The notes beneath the pieces are model-generated. The model had not been told where the DNA came from and did no database searches. It saw only the letters and a list, made by a program, of their open reading frames with translations. A program made the position numbers and the translations under genes. A DNA stretch of 64,000 nucleotides from positions 62,001 through 126,000 of the forward strand of contig DAIPBO010000002.1 of assembly GCA_036774405.1 (NCBI GenBank). Direction: 5' to 3'. The stretch comes from JAAYDS01 sp012729155. Its GTDB lineage: Bacteria > Chloroflexota > Anaerolineae > UBA1429. Position 1 is the first letter of the stretch. Every line of letters begins with the position of its first letter. Positions 16,426 through 24,314 of the stretch are shown in pieces.

Positions 16426-19400
16426 GTGGTGCTCCGCCGTCTGAATTCACCCACGAGGTGGTGCTTGCGCAATCGACGCCTGCTTGCTGACCTCGCGGCC
16501 TGTGCGCTGTTCTTGCTCCTCGCAGTGCTCCTTTTCTGGGCGACCACCCTCGGCGGGCAAACACTCATTCCAGCAGATAACGCCTTCGCCTGGGATCCCT
16601 GGCGTTCTTACGCCTCGGCAGAGGGTATCGTCGCACCGCACAATGGCCTGCTCAGCGACCTGTATCTCGAAAACTATGCCTGGAAGCGGCTGATCGTCGA
16701 CGCTATCGAGCAGCGTGAGTTGCCGCTGTGGAACCCCTATGTGTTCACAGGCGTGCCATTTCTGGCGGCGGGGCAACACTCGGCGCTCTATCCTTTCAGT
16801 GTGCTCTTTTATGTGCTGCCGCTGGCCGCCGCCTATGGGTGGTTTGCGGCGCTGCATCTGGCCCTGGCGGGTTCATTCTGTTACCTGCTAGCGCGTACCC
16901 TGCGCGTCTCGCGAGGGGGCGCGCTGATTGCGGGCGTTGCCTTTGAGCTGTGTGGCTTTGTCGTCATCAGCAACGTATTCCCCATGATCGTTGCCGCGGC
17001 AGTGTGGTTGCCGCTGGTATTGGTGGCCATCGAGCGCGTCATGCGACGGCAGTGCGCAGGCGCCAGTCTCTGGCAGCACCTGCCCGACCTCGCGCTGGGC
17101 GCTGTCGCGTTTGGCATGGCCTTCCTCGCGGGCCACCCCGAGATGTACTTTTACATTGGCCTGGTTGCAGCCCTATACGGGCTTTGGCGGCTAGTGGCAG
17201 TCTATCGACGTAGGCGACAGTGGGGCGCCATCGCTACGGCTGCCGCTGCGATGTTGGCCATGGCGGCAGTGGGCGTGGGGCTGGGGTGTGCGCAATGGGT
17301 GCCGCTGCTAGACCTGCTGCAAGATAACGTGCGCCAGGGCGGTGCCGGTCTCGAACAGGTGCTGGGCTGGGCCTTTCCGAAGCGACACGTGCTGGCGCTG
17401 CTGGTGCCCGATGTCTTTGGCAATCCCGCGCATCATGCCTATCGCGATCTGTGGACGCGCGAATGGCAGGCCATCACGGTCAACGCCCTTGGTGAGAGCA
17501 TCGACAACCCCTTCTGGGGTATCAAGAACTATGTAGAGGGGGCCGCCTATGTGGGCACCCTGACGCTGCTGCTCGCGCCAGTGGCGCTGCTGCGGCGCCA
17601 AGGAGAGACACGCTGGTTCTGGGCGGCGCTGGGGGGGCTGGCACTGGCCTTTAGCTTTGGCTCGCGGCTCTATGCGTTGGTCTATGCGCTGCCAGGCTTT
17701 TCGCAGGTGCGCACTGCTTTTCGTTGGGTATACGTGTACAGTCTCTGCATGGCGCTGCTGGCGGGGATGGGCGCCGATGCCTTGTGGCAGGCCCGTGACG
17801 CGGGACGCGCCGGTTGGCGCAGGGCGAGCGATTGGCTCGGTCGAGTCGGGCTGGGGGGGGTGAGCTTTGCAGGCGGGCTAGGTGTGCTGGGGCTGATCGC
17901 CGGTGCGCTGCTGGCACCCGAGCGCGCCATCGCGCTGGCCGAACGGGCCATGCACGCCCTTGCCGGGGCAGAGCGCGGCTTTAGCGATGCCCGCATGTTC
18001 GTCTCTTATCAAGCGCGCAATCTGGCGCTCTTGGGTGGTGCGTTGCTGGCTGGCGCCGGGTTGTGGCTGTGCCGGCGGTGGGTGTCGCGCCACGTCTGGT
18101 CTGTGCTGGCTGCCGCCGTCATAGCAGCCGAGCTGCTGGTTGTGGGACGGCCGTTCTTTCCGGCCAACGCCAAACACCTGCTGGCCTATGAAACGCCGGG
18201 CATCGACTATCTGCGTGCTCAGCAAGGGCTATTTCGCATCACGGCGCTGGTGGCTCCCGACGAAAAGACGTTCAATGCCAATGCGGGCATGTTCTATGGC
18301 CTCGAGGATATCCGTGGCTATGACTCTATCATCCCGCGCCAGTATGCCGAGTTCATGCAGTTGCTGCAGAATCAGACCGAGCTGCAATACAACCGCATCG
18401 CGCCGCTGTATACCTCTAACGCGACTGCTCTTGAATCGCCTCTACTGGACCTGCTGAATGTGCGCTATGTGTTGACCTCCCCTGCGCAAAGCATCACCTC
18501 GCAGGGGTGGGTGCTGGTCTATGACGGCGAGATGCGTATCTATGAGAATCTCGACGTGCTGCCGCGCGCCTTTACCGTCGCTGCCGCCGAGAACCTGGGT
18601 AGCCGTGAGGCTGTGCTCGCAGCGTTGCCCGCGCATGATCCGCGCGAGACGCTGTTGCTCGAGGTATCTGCCCCCCTGGCGGGCGTTGGCACGCCCGTGG
18701 GGCAGGTGCTCACCGTCGATCATGGGCTCAATGAGGTCTTGGTGGCCGTAGATGCACCGGCAGGCGGTTACCTCGTGCTGACCGACGCCTACGATCGCGG
18801 CTGGAAGGCATTTGTACGACCGGCCGATGCCGCCGAGCCTGACTTGGCCGAGCAAGAGGTCACCATACTGCGCGCGTATGGGCAGTTCCGTGCCGTGCCA
18901 CTGCCTGCGGGCCAGCACGTGGTACGGTTCAAGTACACGCCCAACTCGGTCAAGTACGGGCTTTATCTCTCCTTTCTAGCAGCGTCGGTGCTGTTGCTCG
19001 GGTTAGGGCTATGGGCCTGGCGGCGACTCTATCGCGAGCCCGAGGAAACCCACGAGGCCCAACGCATCACCAAGAACACGGTCGCGCCTATTGCGTTGAA
19101 CCTGGTGAACAAGGTAATCGACATGGCCTTTGCCATGCTGATGCTGCGCATCCTGGGGCCTGCCGAGGCGGGCAGCTATTACTACGCCGTCGTGGTCATC
19201 AGCTGGCTTGATATTCTGACGAACTATGGGCTGAACACCCTGGTGACGCGTGAGGTGTCCAAGGCGCCCGAACAGGCCAGCCGGTATCTCTCGAACACCA
19301 TCACGCTGCGCACGCGCCTGTGGCTGGGCTGCGTCCCGCTACTGGCCCTCTTCTGGGGGGCACGCGCCCTCACCGTGCCGTTGGGCGGTACCACGACCCT

Positions 19401-20547
19401 GGCAATCGCCCTCTTTTTCATTGGACTGTTGCCCAGCAACATCTCGGCCAGCTACTCGGCGCTGTTCATGGCGCGTGAGAAGATGGAAGTGCCTGCCTCG
19501 GTGGCCACGCTCACCACGCTGCTACGCGTTGCTCTGGGCACAGTAGCGCTTTTGATGGGCGGCGGGTATGTGGGGCTGGCCATCGTATCGATCATCGTCA
19601 ACGTGATTACCGTGGGGGTCTTGCGAGCGCAGCTCGTCCATCAGGTCCTGCGCCCTCGTCACGAGCCTGACCGTGCGCTGCAGAGCGCCATGTTGCGCGA
19701 TGCCTGGCCGCTGATGATCAATCAGCTGCTGGCCACTCTTTTCTTCAAGATGGCCGTGATGCTGCTCGAACTCTTGACCCGCGATGCTCGTGTGTTGGGC
19801 TGGTACAGCACCGCCTACAAATACATCGACGCCGTCGGGCTCATTCCAGCCTATTTTACGTTGGCGCTCTTTCCTTTGATGGCGCGCTATGCTGCCATGG
19901 AAAAGGCGAGCCTCATGCGCGCCTACCGACTGGCCATCAAAGTGCTATCGGTGACCGCCGTGGTGCTGGCTGGGATGATCTCTGCCCTGTCTACCGAGCT
20001 CATCGCGTTGCTCGGTGGCTCGCAGTATCTGCCGTACGCCAGCGGTGTGCTGCAGGTGATGATCTGGTACATGCCCATTGGGTTCATCAACTCGGTGACC
20101 CAGTATGTGTTGATCGCCCTCGATCAGCAGCGGTTCATCACACGGGCCTTTGCCATCGCGCTCGCCTTTAACGTGGCGGCAAACGTCGTGCTCATCACCT
20201 GGCTGGGCTATGAGTCAGCCGCCTATGTGGCCATTGCGTCGGAAGTGGCTTTGCTCGTGCCCTTTTATGTGGGTATTCGCCGACACTTGGGGACGGTGCC
20301 TTGGCTACAGCTCTTGCTGCGGCCGTGGGCCGCGGCAACTCCGATGCTGGCGCTCTTTTTGGCGCCAGGCGGTGTTCTGCGGCTTGCGCTCATGCCGCTT
20401 GCGCTGCTGGCCAGCCTTTTGCTGGTCTGGCGTTTGCACGTGTTTGACCCTGATGAGGCCGCCATCATCGCGCGAGTGTTGCCCTTCAAGAGGGTGTGGC
20501 AAAGGCTGCGCGCCGCGGCCAGCAGGCGCGGGGGCCCGTCAGATTGA
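16426..20547 (+). CDS. YfhO-like membrane protein fused to a polysaccharide flippase
   Basis: Very large membrane protein of 1373 residues in one uninterrupted frame. Residues about 1-860 match the YfhO/bacterial GT-C-like membrane family: PADNAFAWDPWRSY, LWNPYVFTGVPFLAAGQ, many helices, then a soluble part with DYLRAQQGLFRI, RGYDSIIPRQYAEF, ending in a final helix (LSFLAASVLLLGLGLWAWRR). From about residue 878 a second full unit begins (RITKNTVAPIALNLVNK) and has the 12-14 helix layout of Wzx/MVF flippases. These are normally separate proteins. The exact start is uncertain (GTG 16426 or a later GTG/TTG). It probably glycosylates or handles lipid-linked sugars and exports them. Confidence 0.8.
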   Translation: MVLRRLNSPTRWCLRNRRLLADLAACALFLLLAVLLFWATTLGGQTLIPADNAFAWDPWRSYASAEGIVAPHNGLLSDLYLENYAWKRLIVDAIEQRELPLWNPYVFTGVPFLAAGQHSALYPFSVLFYVLPLAAAYGWFAALHLALAGSFCYLLARTLRVSRGGALIAGVAFELCGFVVISNVFPMIVAAAVWLPLVLVAIERVMRRQCAGASLWQHLPDLALGAVAFGMAFLAGHPEMYFYIGLVAALYGLWRLVAVYRRRRQWGAIATAAAAMLAMAAVGVGLGCAQWVPLLDLLQDNVRQGGAGLEQVLGWAFPKRHVLALLVPDVFGNPAHHAYRDLWTREWQAITVNALGESIDNPFWGIKNYVEGAAYVGTLTLLLAPVALLRRQGETRWFWAALGGLALAFSFGSRLYALVYALPGFSQVRTAFRWVYVYSLCMALLAGMGADALWQARDAGRAGWRRASDWLGRVGLGGVSFAGGLGVLGLIAGALLAPERAIALAERAMHALAGAERGFSDARMFVSYQARNLALLGGALLAGAGLWLCRRWVSRHVWSVLAAAVIAAELLVVGRPFFPANAKHLLAYETPGIDYLRAQQGLFRITALVAPDEKTFNANAGMFYGLEDIRGYDSIIPRQYAEFMQLLQNQTELQYNRIAPLYTSNATALESPLLDLLNVRYVLTSPAQSITSQGWVLVYDGEMRIYENLDVLPRAFTVAAAENLGSREAVLAALPAHDPRETLLLEVSAPLAGVGTPVGQVLTVDHGLNEVLVAVDAPAGGYLVLTDAYDRGWKAFVRPADAAEPDLAEQEVTILRAYGQFRAVPLPAGQHVVRFKYTPNSVKYGLYLSFLAASVLLLGLGLWAWRRLYREPEETHEAQRITKNTVAPIALNLVNKVIDMAFAMLMLRILGPAEAGSYYYAVVVISWLDILTNYGLNTLVTREVSKAPEQASRYLSNTITLRTRLWLGCVPLLALFWGARALTVPLGGTTTLAIALFFIGLLPSNISASYSALFMAREKMEVPASVATLTTLLRVALGTVALLMGGGYVGLAIVSIIVNVITVGVLRAQLVHQVLRPRHEPDRALQSAMLRDAWPLMINQLLATLFFKMAVMLLELLTRDARVLGWYSTAYKYIDAVGLIPAYFTLALFPLMARYAAMEKASLMRAYRLAIKVLSVTAVVLAGMISALSTELIALLGGSQYLPYASGVLQVMIWYMPIGFINSVTQYVLIALDQQRFITRAFAIALAFNVAANVVLITWLGYESAAYVAIASEVALLVPFYVGIRRHLGTVPWLQLLLRPWAAATPMLALFLAPGGVLRLALMPLALLASLLLVWRLHVFDPDEAAIIARVLPFKRVWQRLRAAASRRGGPSD

Positions 20548-20572
20548 CCGCACACCGTACGATGCCTAGAAT
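20544..20572 (+). promoter_or_regulatory. Promoter of asnS
   Basis: TTGACC (20544-20549), 17-bp spacer, TAGAAT (20567-20572), starting within the last codons of the upstream gene. Confidence 0.5.
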
Positions 20573-20603
20573 GGGCCAGACAGAGGTCGAGAGGGAGGGC
20601 AAC

Positions 20604-21899
20604 GTGGCCGATCAGGTCTATATCCAGGACATCGCTGCCTACGTTGGGCAAGAGGTAACGATCAAGGGTTGGCTCTATGCCAAAACGGGCAAGGGCCGCC
20701 TTCAGTTTCTGCGTTTGCGTGACGGCACCGGCATCATCCAGGGCGTCGCCTTTGAGAGAGAGATCGACGCGGCATCGTTTGAGAATGCTAAAGCGCTCAC
20801 CCAGGAGTCGGCGGTTATGGTTACGGGCATGGTGCGGGCAGATGAGCGCGCGCCCAGTGGCTATGAGCTCTCGTTGAGCAAAGTCGAGATCGTCCACCTG
20901 GCGCAAGACTATCCCATCACGCCCAAAGAGCACGGCGTTGACTTTTTGATGGACAATCGCCATCTCTGGCTGCGCTCGGCACAGCAATGGGCTGTGTTGC
21001 GTGTGCGCGCCACGGTCATCAAGGCGATTCGTGACTGGCTCGACAGCAACGGCTTCATTCTGATGGATACGCCCATCCTTACACCGGCGGCCTGCGAGGG
21101 AACCACCACGCTATTCGAGACCGAGTACTTTGGCGAAAAGGCCTATCTGAGCCAGAGTGGCCAGCTCTACAACGAGGCGACAGCAGCCGCTTTTGGCCGC
21201 GTTTACTGCTTTGGGCCTACGTTTCGTGCTGAAAAGAGCAAGACGCGCCGGCACCTGATCGAGTTCTGGATGGTAGAACCCGAGATGGCTTACGCCGATC
21301 TGGACGAGTGCATGCGCGTCGAGGAAGAGCTGGTCAGCTATGTGGTGGGGCGCACGCTTGAGGAACGTGCCGAGGAGCTCAAGGTGCTGGAACGCGACAC
21401 GACGCGTCTGCAGGCGGTGCAGCCGCCCTTCCCGCGGATCAGCTATGACGACGCCCTCAAGCTGGTGGCCGCCAAAGGCGAGCCTCTGCCTTGGGGCGAA
21501 GATTTCGGCGCGCCTCACGAGACGGTCATCGGTGATGCTCACGACCGCCCCGTGTTCGTGCATCGTTACCCCGCGGCCTGCAAAGCCTTCTACATGGAGG
21601 CTGACCCGTGCGACCCGCGTTTATCGCTCTCGGTAGACCTGATCGCTTCTGAGGGCTATGGAGAGATCATCGGCGGCGGCCAACGTACGGCGAGTCTTGA
21701 GCTGCTGGAGCGGCGGCTCGTAGAGCATAACCTGCCGCGCGAGGCGTTTGAGTGGTATCTCGACCTGCGACGTTATGGGTCAGTTCCTCACTCGGGGTTT
21801 GGTCTGGGGGTCGAGCGAACCGTGAGCTGGATCACCGACACGCACCACATCCGCGAGACGATCCCCTTCCCACGGACGTTGGGACGCATGTACCCCTAA
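20604..21899 (+). CDS. asnS: Asparaginyl-tRNA synthetase
   Basis: Class IIb synthetase of 431 residues charging tRNA-Asn. An N-terminal OB-fold anticodon-binding domain (VTIKGWLYAKTGKGRLQFLRLRD) is followed by the catalytic core with motif 2 (TFRAEKSKTRRHLIEFWMVEPE) and motif 3 (GFGLGVERTVSWIT). The segment TRRHL and the lack of the long AspRS GAD insertion favour AsnRS. The GTG at 20604 is chosen because GAGGGAGGG lies just upstream and the OB domain begins there. A tRNA-Lys gene follows with its own promoter. Confidence 0.92.
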   Translation: MADQVYIQDIAAYVGQEVTIKGWLYAKTGKGRLQFLRLRDGTGIIQGVAFEREIDAASFENAKALTQESAVMVTGMVRADERAPSGYELSLSKVEIVHLAQDYPITPKEHGVDFLMDNRHLWLRSAQQWAVLRVRATVIKAIRDWLDSNGFILMDTPILTPAACEGTTTLFETEYFGEKAYLSQSGQLYNEATAAAFGRVYCFGPTFRAEKSKTRRHLIEFWMVEPEMAYADLDECMRVEEELVSYVVGRTLEERAEELKVLERDTTRLQAVQPPFPRISYDDALKLVAAKGEPLPWGEDFGAPHETVIGDAHDRPVFVHRYPAACKAFYMEADPCDPRLSLSVDLIASEGYGEIIGGGQRTASLELLERRLVEHNLPREAFEWYLDLRRYGSVPHSGFGLGVERTVSWITDTHHIRETIPFPRTLGRMYP

Positions 21900-21908
21900 G
21901 TGACGCGC

Positions 21909-21937
21909 TTGGAAGGATGGGGTGCGTCTGCTATAAT
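21909..21937 (+). promoter_or_regulatory. Promoter of tRNA-Lys
   Basis: TTGGAA (21909-21914), 17-bp spacer, perfect TATAAT (21932-21937), ending 11 bp before the tRNA. Confidence 0.55.
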
Positions 21938-21948
21938 GCGCTCGTCAG

Positions 21949-22021
21949 GAGCCGTTAGCTCAGTTGGCAGAGCCCCTGCCTTTTAAGCAGGTTGTCGCGC
22001 GTTCGAGTCGCGCACGGCTCA
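21949..22021 (+). tRNA. tRNA-Lys (anticodon TTT)
   Basis: 73-nt cloverleaf read by eye: acceptor arm GAGCCGT pairs with ACGGCTC, D arm GCTC/GAGC, anticodon arm CCTGC/GCAGG with loop CTTTTAA and anticodon TTT at 21982-21984, T arm GCGCG/CGCGC with loop TTCGAGT. The discriminator is A and no CCA is encoded. No integrase or attachment duplication is seen beside it. Confidence 0.95.
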
Positions 22022-22028
22022 TTGCTAG

Positions 22029-22080
22029 GCCCTCTTTGGGTGACGCATAATTGCGTCCTCAGCAGAGGGCTTTGACTTTT
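22029..22080 (+). terminator. Terminator after tRNA-Lys
   Basis: GCCCTCT (22029-22035) pairs with AGAGGGC (22064-22070), with an inner hairpin GACGCA/TGCGTC around TAAT, followed by TTTGACTTTT. Confidence 0.65.
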
Positions 22081-22126
22081 CCACGGCTGGCCTACCCCTG
22101 CCCCGGCCGAAATGTGGCCACGACTT

Positions 22127-22155
22127 TTGCACTCTACGCCGTGTGCGACTAGCAT
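22127..22155 (+). promoter_or_regulatory. Promoter of the LVIVD-repeat gene
   Basis: TTGCAC (22127-22132), 17-bp spacer, TAGCAT (22150-22155). Confidence 0.4.
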
Positions 22156-22217
22156 GCACCCCATGCAGACCGGCCAGTTAGCAGCGCCGTTCTAGAGTCC
22201 CTGATGGAGGCCATCGC

Positions 22218-24314
22218 ATGTCAACGCTCGAAGGCGGCCGCGACCACAGGCAGGTCTATCCTGTCGCGAATCCCTTTGGAGCACGACTGCAAGAGAGAGC
22301 GCGGCTATCACTCGAGGGGGCTACTGACGTGGCCGTCGATGCGGCTGCGGTGGCTCTCGATCTTGCCTACGTTGCCGGCAAAGGCACGCTGTTCGTCGTT
22401 GATGTGTCTCGCCCCGATCGGCCTGCTGTCGTGGGGCAGCTGCAGGGCCTCGGGCAGGGCCGTCAGATTGAGGTGCAGCATGGTATTGCCGCCCTTACCA
22501 CCCGCCCCGATGGCCTGTTTATCTGCGACGTGACCGACCCCGAGCACCCCAGTCTGTTGAGCCACTATGACACCGTGGAGCTCGCTACCGGCGTCTGTCT
22601 GTCGGGCGACTTGTGTATGATCGCCTGCCGCCATATGGGCGTCGAGATCATCGACGTGTCTGACCCCGCCCGCCCTGCCCATGTGAGCAACGTGCTGGCT
22701 GGAGAGGCCCAGTCGGTGTTTGTGGATGGTAACACCATGTATGTGGGCGCCTGGATGCAGCGCGAGGTGCACATCATCGACATCACCGACCCGGCCATGC
22801 CACGAGTGCTGGGGGCCTGCCTGCTCGACGGCTTTGGCGATGGCATTTGCGTGCGGGATGGTCTGTGTTACGCCGCCACGGGCCACCATGCCAGGGGCTT
22901 GGCGAACCGGCGCAAGTACTTGGACTATGACTTTGTTACGGCGCAGATGCTGCAAGAGGGTTACGGAGGCGGGCACGGTCTCGAGATCTTTGATGTAACA
23001 GACCCCGAGCGCCCGCGGCTGCTGTCTCGTCTCAAGACGCCACCGCTGTTTATGACGGGCAACGACATGTGGGGTGTGGTTGTGGCGGGCGACCATGCCT
23101 ATCTGACCGACACCTATAACGGCATCTTTGTGGTGAATGTGGCCCATCCGCAGGGCCCCTACTTTGAGGGGTATCACCGCCTTGACGTCTTGCGTGATGA
23201 GGCCTACCACCACGAGCCGTCGATTCAGCAGCTCTGCCAGCCAGCCACTGGCCTGGCGCTTGGTGCGGGCCATATGCTGATGGCCAGTCCGCAGACGGGG
23301 CTACATATCATCGAGACGCCTGTGGCTATAGAGCGCCCTGAGCCACCACAGGTGGCGCCGCGGCCCAGCACGATATCGGCACCAGCTCCGCCAGAGTTGG
23401 CCTTCAGGTCAGACGGTCAGGTGCACGGCGTGGCCGTGGTAGATGAGCGCCTGGTGGTGGCCGCCGGCACGCACGGCCTTTATGTGCTCGAGAGCGCCTT
23501 GCCCTGTGAGGCTGTGGTGCACGCTGCGACTGACGACTTTGCCCTCGATATCAAAGCCGCCGACGGCTATATCTATGTGGCTGAGGCGCGAGCAGGGTTC
23601 TCGGTCTGGCGGTTGGTCTCAGGCGAGCTGCATCGGGTGGCGCGCTGCCGCGATGCATTTGGTGGTGAGGCCGTCAGGCAGGTGGTGCTGTTGCGAGACT
23701 CTGGTCTGGCAGCCCTGCATGTTGGCACCAACCATCTCGCTCTGATGGATATCTCGACGCCTGAGGCGCCCCGATGCCTTGACCTCTTGCCCGTGGGCGG
23801 CATGATGTACTACAAGAGCGTTGTCGAGGGGCTGTTTGACGACCGCTACATGGCGGCGTTCCCTCTGTCGCCGGGCATCGTCTGGTTCGATGTACTGGAT
23901 GCAACGCACCCCTCGAGGGCTGCCGTCAGCATCAGCCAACAGCTTTGCACCATCGAAGAAGGCGCTGTGGTGGGCAAGGGCGGCATCTTTACCATTTTCC
24001 GGGGCAAGTACGCCTTTTCGCAGCGCATTGATGACATCCCAGACGAGCGCGGTGCTATGGCGCTCTGGGACGGTGATGTCCACACGCCGGGGGGAGAGGT
24101 CTATCTGAGCGGCCGGCCTACACTGATCGATGACTCGCTATATCTACTCAACCGCCAGACGGGCCAGGTCACCGTGATCGATGTCAGCGAGCCCGAAAGG
24201 CCGATCTTGCGGCATAGACTCACCTTGTCGGGTCACCCTGAGAGGATCGTACGGCACGCCATGATGCTCTGGGTGTGCTGTGGGCATGGAGGGCTGCAGC
24301 GTCTCGCCCTCTAG
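22218..24314 (+). CDS. LVIVD-repeat beta-propeller protein
   Basis: Protein of 698 residues built of LVIVD repeats, each about 40-45 residues with a core like LFVVDVSRPDRPAVVG, LFICDVTDPEHPSLLS, VEIIDVSDPARPAHVS, VHIIDITDPAMPRVLG and, near the C-terminus, VTVIDVSEPERPILRH. Such repeats fold into beta-propellers; two propellers joined at about residue 370-400 (a Pro-rich stretch) are likely. Most LVIVD proteins are exported, but no signal peptide is seen here, so this one may be cytoplasmic. GGAGG precedes the ATG. Its stop overlaps the stop of the convergent glycosyltransferase gene by 4 bp. The ligand is unknown. Confidence 0.8.
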   Translation: MSTLEGGRDHRQVYPVANPFGARLQERARLSLEGATDVAVDAAAVALDLAYVAGKGTLFVVDVSRPDRPAVVGQLQGLGQGRQIEVQHGIAALTTRPDGLFICDVTDPEHPSLLSHYDTVELATGVCLSGDLCMIACRHMGVEIIDVSDPARPAHVSNVLAGEAQSVFVDGNTMYVGAWMQREVHIIDITDPAMPRVLGACLLDGFGDGICVRDGLCYAATGHHARGLANRRKYLDYDFVTAQMLQEGYGGGHGLEIFDVTDPERPRLLSRLKTPPLFMTGNDMWGVVVAGDHAYLTDTYNGIFVVNVAHPQGPYFEGYHRLDVLRDEAYHHEPSIQQLCQPATGLALGAGHMLMASPQTGLHIIETPVAIERPEPPQVAPRPSTISAPAPPELAFRSDGQVHGVAVVDERLVVAAGTHGLYVLESALPCEAVVHAATDDFALDIKAADGYIYVAEARAGFSVWRLVSGELHRVARCRDAFGGEAVRQVVLLRDSGLAALHVGTNHLALMDISTPEAPRCLDLLPVGGMMYYKSVVEGLFDDRYMAAFPLSPGIVWFDVLDATHPSRAAVSISQQLCTIEEGAVVGKGGIFTIFRGKYAFSQRIDDIPDERGAMALWDGDVHTPGGEVYLSGRPTLIDDSLYLLNRQTGQVTVIDVSEPERPILRHRLTLSGHPERIVRHAMMLWVCCGHGGLQRLAL

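Noticed and set aside
21949..22080. tRNA-Lys as an integration site
   Set aside because: No integrase gene and no duplicated tRNA 3' end were found nearby.
22308..23273. Long minus-strand open frame of 321 codons
   Set aside because: It lies wholly inside the LVIVD gene, is His-rich, and has no recognisable motif or ribosome site.
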